Part shown: positions 56,267-64,000 of the stretch, piece by piece
Numbering within the stretch: position 1 is the stretch's first letter
How the letters are laid out: every line of letters begins with the position of its first letter
Assembly (NCBI RefSeq): GCF_018139985.1
Contig: NZ_JAGSOU010000001.1
Location: 186,001-250,000 of the forward strand
Source of the DNA: Actibacterium sp. MT2.3-13A
GTDB lineage: Bacteria > Pseudomonadota > Alphaproteobacteria > Rhodobacterales > Rhodobacteraceae
Length of the DNA: 64,000 nucleotides
Reading direction: 5' to 3'
Notes under the pieces: generated by a model
What the model was told of the DNA's origin: nothing
Database searches by the model: none
The model's input: the letters and a program-made list of their open reading frames with translations, nothing else
Made by a program: the position numbers and the translations under genes

Positions 56267-56767
56267 TCAGTTCGTCGGGGCCTGGGCCTTCTGCGCCTCG
56301 GCGCGAGCCAGGATCTGCTGGCGGTAGAGCGCCACGAAATCGATCACGTCCATGTTCAGCGGCGGGAAGCCGCCGTCGCGGGTGACGTCGCTGACGATGC
56401 GGCGCACGAAGGGGAACATCTGGCGCGGGCATTCCACCAGCAGGAAGGGATGCAGCTGATCCTCGGGAACGTTCTCGATGTGGAAGATGGTGCCGTATTC
56501 CAGCTCCAGCAGGAACAGCGGCGCCTGATCGGCCTTGTTCTTCGAGGTGATGGTGAACTTGGCGATCACCTCATACTGGTGTTCGACCTGGCGCTTCTTG
56601 GCGTCCAGGGCCACCTGCACCTGCACGTCCGGGGTGACCTCGCCGTTCACGCCCTTGCGGACCAGGAAGTTCTCGAAGGACATGTCCCGGACGTACTGGC
56701 CCAGGATCTGCAGTTTCATCTGCGGCTGCTGGCCCTCGGCGGCCGGGGTTTCGGGGGTATCGGTCAT
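56267..56767 (-). CDS. secB: Protein-export chaperone SecB
   Basis: The 166-residue tetrameric chaperone holds preproteins for SecA. Conserved stretches include LQILGQYVRDMSFENFLVRK and FLLVECPRQMFPFVRRIVSD. The C-terminal tail ends AQKAQAPTN. It reads toward dnaQ. The partner gene secA, with its zinc-binding tail intact, is at 2658. Confidence 0.97.
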   Translation of the reverse strand: MTDTPETPAAEGQQPQMKLQILGQYVRDMSFENFLVRKGVNGEVTPDVQVQVALDAKKRQVEHQYEVIAKFTITSKNKADQAPLFLLELEYGTIFHIENVPEDQLHPFLLVECPRQMFPFVRRIVSDVTRDGGFPPLNMDVIDFVALYRQQILARAEAQKAQAPTN

Positions 56768-56825
56768 CTCTCGCTCCTGCGGAATTACGCGTCACCGCGT
56801 TGATTATCAGGAAGCGATCGGTGCC

Positions 56826-57302
56826 TCAATGCCGGGTCCAGCCCGAGGGACGGTGCGTGGGGCGTTTTTCCGGCGGAACCTCGGTGAATTCGCCGTCGAT
56901 CACCTCGCCGGGATGCGGCCCTGGCTGCGGCCTCGCACCGGTGGAGAAGCTCTGCACCGTCACCCGCTTGCCGGCCCAGCGGAACACCGCGCGGCGCACC
57001 GGCGGCAGCAGCAGGGCAAAACCCACCGTGTCGGTGAAGAACCCCGGCGTCAGCAGCAGCGCGCCGGCGAACAGGATCATCGCGCCATGGGCCAGCGGCT
57101 CGGCCGGGTCGCGCAGCGTGTTGAACGAGTCCCGGATCTGCGCCATGGCCTGCGCCCCCTGATTGCGCATCAGCGCGGTCCCCAGCAGCGCGGTCAGAAC
57201 CACGATCAGCAGGGTGGGCCACAGGCCGATCAGCCCGCCGACCTGCACGAACAGCGCGATTTCAATCAGCGGAACCGCCAGGAACAGCACGAAAAGCCAC
57301 AT
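56826..57302 (-). CDS. fxsA: FxsA-family membrane protein
   Basis: The 158-residue protein has the FxsA layout: an N-terminal pair of membrane segments (LFVLFLAVPLIEIALFVQVG and LWPTLLIVVLTALLGTALMR), an amphipathic part, a third hydrophobic segment (LTPGFFTDTVGFALLLPPVR) and a polar tail. FxsA of E. coli affects exclusion of phage T7 by the F plasmid; its normal role is unclear. It lies 58 bp upstream of secB and is divergent from the Tim44-like gene. Confidence 0.92.
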   Translation of the reverse strand: MWLFVLFLAVPLIEIALFVQVGGLIGLWPTLLIVVLTALLGTALMRNQGAQAMAQIRDSFNTLRDPAEPLAHGAMILFAGALLLTPGFFTDTVGFALLLPPVRRAVFRWAGKRVTVQSFSTGARPQPGPHPGEVIDGEFTEVPPEKRPTHRPSGWTRH

Positions 57303-57338
57303 GTGATATCCTCATTAACAAGGGTTGGGTCAGTGGAC

Positions 57339-57366
57339 TTGACCCCCTCGCTGGCATACATATGTG
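57339..57366 (+). promoter_or_regulatory. Candidate promoter of the Tim44-like/mltA/smr series
   Basis: TTGACC (57339-57344), 16-nt spacer, TATGTG (57361-57366), about 45 bp before the start at 57412. Confidence 0.5.
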
Positions 57367-57411
57367 CGGTGTAGCCCGGATACCAACCCCCGGCCCATTG
57401 ACGAGGTGCAA

Positions 57412-58080
57412 ATGAGTTCTGCCATCATCCAACTCCTGGTTCTGGCCGGCATCGCCGTGTTCCTGATCCTGCGGCTGCGGTCGGTCCTCGGCACCCGCGA
57501 AGGTTTCGAAAAGCCGCCCGTCCCGATGCAGCGCCGCGCCGGCCCGCAGGATGCGATGCGCCGGGAATTCGAGGTGATCGAGGGCGGGGCGGATTCCGAC
57601 ATCACCGATCATGTGGATGAGAACTCGGACGCGGCCAAGGCGCTTGCGGCGATGAAGATGGCCGAGCCCGGCTTCAATGTCCGCGAGTTCCTGACCGGCG
57701 CGCGCGGCGCCTACGAGATGATCCTGATGGCCTTCGAGAAGGGCGATCTGGCGCAGGTTTCCTCGTTCCTCGCGCCCGAGGTCCTGGACAGCTTCACGCA
57801 GGTGATCCGCATGCGCGAGGAGCAGGGCCTGCATATCGAGGCGAATTTCGTCGGCATCCGGGAGCTTTCTCTGCAAAATGCGCGCTTCGACCGGGACACC
57901 GGCGAGGCCGAACTGACGGTGAAATTCGTGGGCGAGCTGACCTCGGTCGTGCGCAACGCCGCCGACGAGATCGTCGAGGGCAGCCCCAACGAGATCAAGC
58001 GCCAGCGCGACGTCTGGACCTTTGCCCGCAAGATGGGCTTGTCCGACCCGAACTGGCAGCTGGTCGCCACGGGCGAATGA
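57412..58080 (+). CDS. Tim44-like domain protein (TimA type)
   Basis: The 222-residue protein starts at ATG 57412 (MSSAIIQLLVLAGIAVFLIL) with one membrane anchor. The Tim44/TimA domain occupies about residues 75-220 and includes FNVREFLTGARGAYEMILMA and a conserved FVGIRELSLQNARFDRDTGE. It is the bacterial relative of mitochondrial import motor component Tim44. Its location near secB and fxsA and upstream of mltA is kept across Rhodobacteraceae. It overlaps mltA by 4 bp. Confidence 0.92.
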   Translation: MSSAIIQLLVLAGIAVFLILRLRSVLGTREGFEKPPVPMQRRAGPQDAMRREFEVIEGGADSDITDHVDENSDAAKALAAMKMAEPGFNVREFLTGARGAYEMILMAFEKGDLAQVSSFLAPEVLDSFTQVIRMREEQGLHIEANFVGIRELSLQNARFDRDTGEAELTVKFVGELTSVVRNAADEIVEGSPNEIKRQRDVWTFARKMGLSDPNWQLVATGE

Positions 58081-59111
58081 CCGGTGCCCTGCGCGCAGCA
58101 GCCGTCGCGGCGGTGATTGCGTTGGGCGGGGCGCCTTCCCTACACGCGGCCTCGGTGCAGGTCTTGCGCTTCGACGAGTTGCGCGGCTGGGCCGCGGATG
58201 ACCATGACGCCGCGCTCGAGGTGTTTCTCGAAACCTGCCCCGATCTCGACGATCCCGACTGGGCGCCGCTCTGCGCGCTGGCCCAGGGCCGCCCCGAGGC
58301 GCGGCCGTTCTTCGAGATGTTCTTTCGCCCGGTGCTGATCGGCGGCGAGAGCCCGGCGCTGTTCACCGGCTATTACGAGCCTGAACTCAACGGCGCGCGC
58401 CGCCCCGACGCCCGGTTTCGCTATCCGCTCTACCGCAAGCCGCCGGAGCTGGCCGCGGGCGCGCAATGGTATCCCCGCGCCGATATCGAGGATCGCGCCC
58501 TGCTGGAGGGCCGCGGGCTGGAGATCGTCTGGGTCGACGACCCGGTTGAGCTGTTCTTCCTTCAGGTGCAGGGCTCGGGCCGGGTGCGGCTGCGCGACGG
58601 CGGCGCGATGCGCGTCGGCTATGGCGGATCGAACGGCCATGATTACCGCTCCATCGGGGCGGAGCTGGTGCGGCGCGGCGTCTATGCGCGCCACCAAGTC
58701 TCGGCACAGGTGATCAAGAACTGGGTGCGCCGCAACCCCGACGATGGCCGCAGCCTGCTGCGGCACAACCCCTCCTATGTGTTCTTCCGCGAACTGACCG
58801 ACGTGCCCGCGGACAAGGGCCCGCTGGGGGCGATGAACCGCTCGGTCACGCCGATGCGGACGCTGGCGGTGGACCCGGAGTTCACGCCGCTGGGCGCGCC
58901 GGTCTGGATCGAAAAGGGCGGCGCGCGCCCGCTACGCCGGCTGATGGTCGCGCAGGACACCGGCTCGGCGATCAAGGGGGCGCAGCGCGCCGATATCTTC
59001 TACGGCACCGGCGTGGCGGCCGGGCGCCTCGCGGGGCGGGTGCGCGATCCGGGCCGGATGGTCGTCCTGCTGCCGATCGAGAAGGCGCTGACCCTGGCGC
59101 CGGGGGGCTGA
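58077..59111 (+). CDS. mltA: Membrane-bound lytic murein transglycosylase A
   Basis: The 344-residue protein has a signal peptide (ALRAAAVAAVIALGGAPSLH) without a clear lipobox. The MltA domain includes LFTGYYEPELNGARRPDARF and VDDPVELFFLQVQGSGRVRL. The C-terminal 3D domain contains AQDTGSAIKGAQRADIFYGT with the catalytic aspartate. It cuts peptidoglycan to leave 1,6-anhydro ends. It overlaps the Tim44-like gene by 4 bp, and smr follows after 3 bp. Confidence 0.95.
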   Translation: MTGALRAAAVAAVIALGGAPSLHAASVQVLRFDELRGWAADDHDAALEVFLETCPDLDDPDWAPLCALAQGRPEARPFFEMFFRPVLIGGESPALFTGYYEPELNGARRPDARFRYPLYRKPPELAAGAQWYPRADIEDRALLEGRGLEIVWVDDPVELFFLQVQGSGRVRLRDGGAMRVGYGGSNGHDYRSIGAELVRRGVYARHQVSAQVIKNWVRRNPDDGRSLLRHNPSYVFFRELTDVPADKGPLGAMNRSVTPMRTLAVDPEFTPLGAPVWIEKGGARPLRRLMVAQDTGSAIKGAQRADIFYGTGVAAGRLAGRVRDPGRMVVLLPIEKALTLAPGG

Positions 59112-59114
59112 GCG

Positions 59115-59717
59115 ATGGCCCGACGCAAGCCCAGGGGGCTGAGCCCGGAGGACCGCGCCCTGTGGGACAAGGTCGCCGAGACCGCGACGCCGCTCCACCC
59201 GCCCAAGCGGCGCGGGCCGCCCGAGGGCTGGACGCCGCCGCCCAAGCCGGTGCAGCCGACCCCCCCTTCCCGCGTCCTGCCCGACTTCCGCCTCGGCCAG
59301 AGCGCGACCCCGCCGCCGGTCAGCCATGACATCGCGCCGGAACTGGCCGACCGGCTGGCCCATGCGCCGGTGCGAATGGACAGGAAATCCTTCACCCGCA
59401 TGACCCGCGGCAAGCTGAGCCCCGAGGCGCGGATCGACCTGCACGGCATGACGCTGGCCCGCGCCCACCCGACGCTGACCGGATTTGTCCTGCGAGCCCA
59501 TGCCGAGGGCAAGCGGCTGGTGCTGGTGATCACCGGCAAGGGCCGGCGCGCGACCGACGACGGCCCGATCCCGTCGCGGCCGGGGGTGCTGAAGCATCAG
59601 GTGCCGCAATGGCTGACCATGCCGCCCCTCGGCGGCGTGGTGCTGCAGGTGACGCAGGCGCATCAGAAACACGGCGGCGCGGGCGCCTATTACGTCTATC
59701 TGCGGCGCGCGCGCTAG
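59115..59717 (+). CDS. Smr-domain protein
   Basis: The 200-residue protein has a Pro-rich N-terminal half (residues 20-75) and a C-terminal Smr domain with DLHGMTLARAHPTLTGFVLR, then LVLVITGKGRR and a conserved QAHQKHGGAGAYYVYLRR tail. Smr domains are nucleases or nucleic-acid binders. It is the third gene of the Tim44-like/mltA/smr series. Its specific role is unknown. Confidence 0.92.
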   Translation: MARRKPRGLSPEDRALWDKVAETATPLHPPKRRGPPEGWTPPPKPVQPTPPSRVLPDFRLGQSATPPPVSHDIAPELADRLAHAPVRMDRKSFTRMTRGKLSPEARIDLHGMTLARAHPTLTGFVLRAHAEGKRLVLVITGKGRRATDDGPIPSRPGVLKHQVPQWLTMPPLGGVVLQVTQAHQKHGGAGAYYVYLRRAR

Positions 59718-59730
59718 GCTCCGAAAGGGC

Positions 59731-60837
59731 CTATTGCACCAGCGACGACACCGGCGACAGGATGATCGCGGTGGCGTCCTGCACGGTCAGCACCGTGCCC
59801 GGCAACAGGCCGGTGCGCCCCGCCATATCGCCGCTGAAGGCCGCCTCGACCGCCGCGATATTGCTGAACAGCCGGATCAGCGCCGGCGATTGGGCGATGG
59901 TCAGGTGGTTGAGCCAGTCGCCCCCGGCATAGGCCGAGACGTCGATCACCACGACCTCCAGGTCGGCCACCTTCTGCACCGTGTCGAGATTGCCGAGGCG
60001 GTTGCTCTCGCCCGACAGGCGCGCCGACAGCGCCAGCGCCCGGTCGCGCTGCGAGGCAAAGATCACGAAGGGCTGCGGCAAGTGCCCGATCGTCCGCGCC
60101 TGCGAGCGGAACACGTCCACGTCGATATCGGGCGAGATCAGGATCACCCCGTCCACCAGCGGCGCCACGCTGCCGCCCCGCTTCAGCGACAGTTGGCGCA
60201 GCGCCTCCATGCTCAGATGCGCGCCCAGCGAATGGCCGACCAGCAGCACCCGCCGGGCGCCGGCGCGGTTCACCTCCTCGATCAGCGCGACCAGCCCGTC
60301 GCGGGCGAAAAGCACGCTGTCGCGGTCATAGGCATAGCCCAGCGGCCTGCCGCTGGAAGGCCAGGAATAATGCACCATGACGCCGGGCATGTCGAAATCA
60401 TGGCCTATCTGCGCGGTGCGGAACACGCCGTCGGCGAAGGTGTTGTTGAAGCCGTGCACATAGATCAGCACCTCGCGGTTGGCGGGCGAGCGCCGGGCGA
60501 GCGCCCCGGCCAACTCGGCGCGGAAGGCGTCGGCGCCGGCCTGGGGGGCAACATGGCTGGCCATGAAATGCTGCGCCGGGTCGGGGGCGCGGGCGGTCAT
60601 CTCGATCTGGCCTGGCTGGTGCCCGGGCGGGATCGAGACATCGATCCGCGCATAGCTGATCTGGCTGCCCCGCGCACTCTGAAAGATCGCGTCGCCGCCG
60701 GGGCGGCGCGTGGTGCCGACATAGACCGGCACCTCGGTGCCGACCTGCGCGGCGGCCGGCGACACGGCGATGTCGGGCCGCGGCGTGCAGGCCGCCAGCG
60801 CGGCGAGACCGGCAAGACAAAGGGCAACAAGGCGCAT
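59731..60837 (-). CDS. Alpha/beta hydrolase (DUF900) lipoprotein
   Basis: The 368-residue protein starts with a lipoprotein signal (MRLVALCLAGLAALAAC, Cys17). A DUF900 alpha/beta hydrolase fold follows, with VLIYVHGFNNTFADGVFRTA, the nucleophile elbow LLVGHSLGAH (Ser203), and ILISPDIDVDVF. A catalytic histidine may lie in DWLNHLTIAQSP. The substrate is unknown. It converges with smr, with a 13-bp gap, and reads in the same direction as hslU. Confidence 0.9.
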   Translation of the reverse strand: MRLVALCLAGLAALAACTPRPDIAVSPAAAQVGTEVPVYVGTTRRPGGDAIFQSARGSQISYARIDVSIPPGHQPGQIEMTARAPDPAQHFMASHVAPQAGADAFRAELAGALARRSPANREVLIYVHGFNNTFADGVFRTAQIGHDFDMPGVMVHYSWPSSGRPLGYAYDRDSVLFARDGLVALIEEVNRAGARRVLLVGHSLGAHLSMEALRQLSLKRGGSVAPLVDGVILISPDIDVDVFRSQARTIGHLPQPFVIFASQRDRALALSARLSGESNRLGNLDTVQKVADLEVVVIDVSAYAGGDWLNHLTIAQSPALIRLFSNIAAVEAAFSGDMAGRTGLLPGTVLTVQDATAIILSPVSSLVQ

Positions 60838-60914
60838 GACGGACCCCCGGGGACGCGCGAGACAGGCTCCCCTACCGTCCTACGCGTTGCGGGCGCGCCG
60901 ATCCAGCCCCCGGC

Positions 60915-62225
60915 CTACAGGACGTAACGGCTCATGTCGGCCGAGCGCATCAGCTCGCCCAGGTTCTTTTCGACGAAATCGGCGTCCACGGTCACCGTGT
61001 CGCCCGAGCGGTCGGGCGCGGAGAAGCTGAGTTCCTCGAACACCCGCTCCATCACGGTATAGAGGCGCCGCGCGCCGATGTTCTCGACGCTCTGGTTGAC
61101 CTCGGCCGCGATCCGCGCCAGCGCCGCGATGCCGTCCTCGGTGAAGCTGACGGTGACCTCCTCGGTCGCCATCAGGGCGGTGTATTGCCGGGTCAGCGCG
61201 TTGTCGGTCTCGGTCAGGATGCGGACGAAATCGCCCTCGGTCAGCGCGCGCAGCTCCACCCGGATGGGCAGGCGGCCCTGAAGTTCGGGCAGCAGGTCCG
61301 ACGGCTTGGCGATGTGGAAGGCGCCCGAGGCGATGAACAGGATGTGATCGGTCTTCACCGGCCCGTATTTGGTGGAAACGGTCGTGCCCTCGATCAGCGG
61401 CAGCAGGTCGCGCTGCACGCCCTCGCGGCTGACATCGCCGCCGCGGGCATCGGTGCGGGCGCAGACCTTGTCGATCTCGTCGAGGAAGACGATGCCGTTT
61501 TCCTGCACGGATTCCAGCGCCGCGCGGTGGACGGTCTCGTCGTCCAGCAGCTTGTCGGCCTCTTCGCCGATCAGCACCTCGTAGCTTTCGGCGACCGTCA
61601 TGCGGCGTTTCACGGTGCGCCCGCCGAAGGCCTTGCCGAAGATGTCACCGAGATTCATCATCCCGCCCATCTGGCCGGGCTGGCCGGGGATCTCGAACAT
61701 CGGCATGCCGCCGCCGCCGGTCTCGGCCAGTTCCAGCTCGATCACGGTGTTGTCCAGTTCGCCCCGCTTGAGCTTGCCACGGAACATCTCGCGGGTCTGT
61801 TCGCGGGCATCCGTGCCGGCGATGGCCTCGATCACGCGCTCTTCGGCGGCGTGGTGCGCGGCGGCCTTGACGTCCTCGCGCATCCACTCGCGGGTCTGGG
61901 CGATGGCGCTGTCCACCAGATCGCGGACGATCTGTTCCACGTCGCGGCCGACGTAGCCAACTTCGGTGAATTTCGTCGCCTCGACCTTGATGAAGGGCGC
62001 GCGGGCCAGTTTCGCCAGCCGGCGGCTGATCTCGGTCTTGCCGACGCCGGTCGGGCCGATCATCAGGATGTTCTTGGGATAGACCTCTTCGCGCAGGTCC
62101 GCGCCCAGCTGCTTGCGCCGCCAGCGGTTGCGCAGGGCCACGGCCACGGCGCGCTTGGCGTCCTTCTGGCCGATGATGAAACGGTCGAGCTCGGAGACGA
62201 TTTCGCGGGGGTTGAGATCGGTCAC
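60915..62225 (-). CDS. hslU: HslU, ATPase subunit of the HslUV protease
   Basis: The 436-residue AAA+ unfoldase starts at GTG 62225 ([20 protein letters not shown]); AGAAGG precedes it and no ATG is available. Walker A is [20 protein letters not shown], Walker [15 protein letters not shown], and the I domain lies between (about residues 110-235). The C-terminal peptide MSRYVL inserts into HslV. Its partner hslV is at 63144, separated by a nucleosidase gene on the other strand. Confidence 0.97.
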   Translation of the reverse strand: MTDLNPREIVSELDRFIIGQKDAKRAVAVALRNRWRRKQLGADLREEVYPKNILMIGPTGVGKTEISRRLAKLARAPFIKVEATKFTEVGYVGRDVEQIVRDLVDSAIAQTREWMREDVKAAAHHAAEERVIEAIAGTDAREQTREMFRGKLKRGELDNTVIELELAETGGGGMPMFEIPGQPGQMGGMMNLGDIFGKAFGGRTVKRRMTVAESYEVLIGEEADKLLDDETVHRAALESVQENGIVFLDEIDKVCARTDARGGDVSREGVQRDLLPLIEGTTVSTKYGPVKTDHILFIASGAFHIAKPSDLLPELQGRLPIRVELRALTEGDFVRILTETDNALTRQYTALMATEEVTVSFTEDGIAALARIAAEVNQSVENIGARRLYTVMERVFEELSFSAPDRSGDTVTVDADFVEKNLGELMRSADMSRYVL

Positions 62226-62358
62226 GGGGCAAACCTTCTGCTTGGTTGGCCCTCTAGGTAAGACCTGTCGCGGCAAACGCAAGCATATTGGCCTTGAAAC
62301 CCGCGCGCGGGGGGACGAAATACCATGCCGACACCACTCCCGGAAAGGCGACAAGACG

Positions 62359-63033
62359 ATGATCACCCTGACCCGTTTCGGCGACGCGACCGCGCTTTTC
62401 GTCATGGCGGCGGAGGCTGAATACGGGCCGCATCTTCAGGCGCGCTTCACGCCCCTGATCACCGGCGTCGGGCCGGTTGAGGGGGCGATCGCCACCACCC
62501 ACCACCTGGCCGAAATGCGGGCCGCGGGCGCCCTGCCCGACGTGGTGATCTCGATCGGTTCGGCGGGCTCGGCCAGGCTGCGCAAGACAGACATCTACCA
62601 GGTCAGCACGGTCAGCTACCGCGACATGGACGCCTCGGCGCTGGGATTTCCGAGCGGGATTACGCCCTTCCTCGACATGCCCGCCACGCTGCCGCTACCG
62701 CTGCGCGTCGCCGGCCTGCCCGAGGCGAGCCTGTCGACCGGCGCGAATATCGTCTCGGGCGCGGCCTACGAGGGGATCGACGCCGACATGGTGGACATGG
62801 AGACCTTCGCCGTGCTGCGCTGCTGTCACCGCTTCGACCTGCCGCTGATCGCGCTGCGCGGGGTGTCCGATGGCGACGCGGAACTGTCGGAGGTGACCGA
62901 CTGGACCGAATACCTGCATATCATCGACGAGAAGCTGGCCGGGGTGGTCGACCGGATCGGTGAGGCGCTGGCCGAAAAACCCCTGGAATTCGCGGGTTAC
63001 GGCGCGCAGGCCGCGCCGATCACGCTGGGCTGA
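62359..63033 (+). CDS. 5'-methylthioadenosine/S-adenosylhomocysteine nucleosidase-like protein
   Basis: The 224-residue phosphorylase-superfamily protein starts at ATG 62359 ([20 protein letters not shown]). Features of the MTA/SAH nucleosidase family are the N-terminal AAEAEYGPH glutamate, [31 protein letters not shown] with the ribose-binding Glu, and [15 protein letters not shown] with the catalytic Asp. It would recycle adenine from SAM by-products. It lies on the plus strand between hslU and hslV. Confidence 0.88.
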   Translation: MITLTRFGDATALFVMAAEAEYGPHLQARFTPLITGVGPVEGAIATTHHLAEMRAAGALPDVVISIGSAGSARLRKTDIYQVSTVSYRDMDASALGFPSGITPFLDMPATLPLPLRVAGLPEASLSTGANIVSGAAYEGIDADMVDMETFAVLRCCHRFDLPLIALRGVSDGDAELSEVTDWTEYLHIIDEKLAGVVDRIGEALAEKPLEFAGYGAQAAPITLG

Positions 63034-63048
63034 TACGCCGCTCGTCCC

Positions 63049-63099
63049 GCCCGGCGTTTCCGCCGGGCAGCGCCCGCCCGCCACGGGCGGCCGCTGCCC
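63049..63099. terminator. Two GC hairpins between the nucleosidase gene and hslV
   Basis: GCCCGGCG-TTTC-CGCCGGGC (63049-63068) and a longer hairpin with GGGCAGCG / CGCTGCCC arms (63065-63099). They overlap by four bases and could compete. No T-run follows either one, so termination for the convergent genes may need Rho. Confidence 0.5.
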
Positions 63100-63143
63100 T
63101 CGTGGCCCGGCGTTCGGCCAAATCCCGTGCTATCGGGAGACCC

Positions 63144-63704
63144 TCAGCGGCTGATCTTTTCGATGGTCAGGTTGCCGTTGGTGTAGACGCAGATATCGGC
63201 TGCGATGGCCATTGCCCTGCGCGCGATCTCCTCGGCGGACAGGTCGGTGGCCTGCATCAGCCCTCGGGCTGCGGCCAGCGCGAAATTCCCGCCCGATCCG
63301 ATCGCCGTCACGTCATGTTCGGGGGCCAGAACGTCGCCCGCGCCGGTGATCACATACATCTCGTCGCCGTCGCTGACGATCAGCATCGCCTCCAGCTTTT
63401 GCAGGTATTTGTCGGTGCGCCAGTCCTTGGCCAGCTCCACCGCCGCGCGCTGCAACTGGCCGGGCGTCGCCTCCAGCTTGGCCTCCAGCCGCTCCAGCAG
63501 GGTGAAGGCATCGGCGGTCGATCCGGCGAAGCCGCAGACCACCTCATGCCCGCCCGGGGACAGGCGCCGGACCTTGCGCGCGGAGCCCTTGATCACGGTC
63601 TGGCCGAGGCTGACCTGGCCATCGCCTGCGATCACCACCTCGCCGGCGCGTTTCACGCCGATGATCGTGGTGCCGTGCCATCCGGGAAACTGGTCGTCTG
63701 CCAT
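63144..63704 (-). CDS. hslV: HslV, peptidase subunit of the HslUV protease
   Basis: The 186-residue protein starts at ATG 63704 ([20 protein letters not shown]). Removal of an 11-residue propeptide would expose Thr12 as the N-terminal nucleophile; E. coli HslV loses only Met. [40 protein letters not shown] and [15 protein letters not shown] are conserved. It forms a two-ring dodecamer with HslU. Confidence 0.97.
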   Translation of the reverse strand: MADDQFPGWHGTTIIGVKRAGEVVIAGDGQVSLGQTVIKGSARKVRRLSPGGHEVVCGFAGSTADAFTLLERLEAKLEATPGQLQRAAVELAKDWRTDKYLQKLEAMLIVSDGDEMYVITGAGDVLAPEHDVTAIGSGGNFALAAARGLMQATDLSAEEIARRAMAIAADICVYTNGNLTIEKISR

Positions 63705-63768
63705 TTCGGGCCTCCTTTGTGCTGCCTTCCAATATGGCGGCGTGGCGGACGGGCACAAGCGGCCCATG

Positions 63769-63791
63769 AAAAAGGGGCGCCGAGGCGCCCC
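63769..63791 (-). terminator. trxA terminator
   Basis: On the minus strand GGGGCGCC-TC-GGCGCCCC is followed by TTTTTC, 24 bp after the trxA stop and before hslV. Confidence 0.88.
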
Positions 63792-63814
63792 GAATTCCGG
63801 TGATGTCGCCGCGG

Positions 63815-64000
63815 TCAGATCGACTCGTTGATCCAGGCCTGCAGCGCGGCCTTGGGCGCGGCGCCGATCTTGTTCGACACCACCTGGCCGTCCTTGAACA
63901 GGAACAGCGCCGGGATGCCGCGCACGCCCATCTGGGCGGGCGAGTTCGGATTCTCGTCAACGTTCACCTTGACGATCTTCACCTTGCCTTCCATCTCGGC
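63815..64000 (-). CDS. trxA: Thioredoxin, C-terminal part (N-terminus beyond window)
   Basis: Sixty-one residues are visible. [39 protein letters not shown] (with the cis-proline loop) and [14 protein letters not shown] match the second half of thioredoxin. The CGPC active site would lie outside the window. Stop codon at 63815-63817. Confidence 0.93.
   Translation of the reverse strand, partial: AEMEGKVKIVKVNVDENPNSPAQMGVRGIPALFLFKDGQVVSNKIGAAPKAALQAWINESI

Noticed and set aside
62226-62358. SAM or SAH riboswitch before the nucleosidase gene
   Set aside because: I could not build any of the known SAM-II, SAM/SAH or SAH folds; only a simple CCCGCGCGCGGG palindrome is present.

Overview
The window is GC-rich chromosomal DNA from an alphaproteobacterium, almost certainly of the family Rhodobacteraceae. 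Evidence for this is the gene order parB-parA-rsmG-mnmG-mnmE-rho-hemJ next to a candidate replication origin, followed by maf-aroE-coaE-dnaQ, secB, fxsA, a Tim44-like gene, mltA, smr and hslU/hslV, together with the alphaproteobacterial hrcA-grpE / rph-rdgB-hemW block. The window does not settle genus or species. I see no insertion sequence, prophage, CRISPR array, rRNA or tRNA: this is core chromosome with 67 genes, two of them cut by the window edges and one disrupted.

Layout. 1-8.5 kb: a periplasmic binding protein/OmpA-like protein, a conserved protein of unknown function, secA, and divergently a parvulin, argJ, mutT and a 44-residue gene. 8.5-14 kb: the rimP-nusA-ylxR-infB operon on the minus strand, with a near-consensus promoter and an intrinsic terminator in its leader. 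14-24 kb: pip, ubiG, a comF-grxC-nitrilase-marR-gdx series, hemH, a small membrane protein, and two L,D-transpeptidases around a CAP lipoprotein. 24-32 kb: an ABC exporter with an rRNA methyltransferase, then the hslO-CoA pyrophosphatase-cca-lysE-lysE series, a Nudix gene and ilvA. 32-45 kb: a secreted coiled-coil protein, argG, msrA, a frameshifted ribokinase behind maeB, mutS, grpE/hrcA and rph-rdgB-hemW. 45.7-53.1 kb: the origin-proximal partition, tRNA-modification and rho block, all on the minus strand. 53.1-53.5 kb: the candidate oriC. 53.5-64 kb: a largely plus-strand series, then secB/fxsA, a Tim44-like gene, mltA, smr, an alpha/beta hydrolase lipoprotein, hslU, a nucleosidase, hslV and the end of trxA.

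The strongest structural story is the origin. The 427-bp gap between hemJ and maf has near-consensus DnaA boxes, an AT-rich stretch and a consensus IHF site. Genes point away from it on both sides. Two perfect 16-bp parS palindromes lie 3.6 and 5.5 kb to its left, both embedded in coding sequence; one contains the likely mnmG start codon. ParA and ParB are encoded just beyond. The rest is housekeeping: translation and transcription factors, protein export and quality control, cell-wall remodelling, heme, arginine and shikimate synthesis. I found no convincing new defence or mobile system. The observations worth following are regulatory (rimP leader terminator, hemH upstream repeats, DnaA boxes at the maf start), small conserved-looking genes, and unusual protein architectures.
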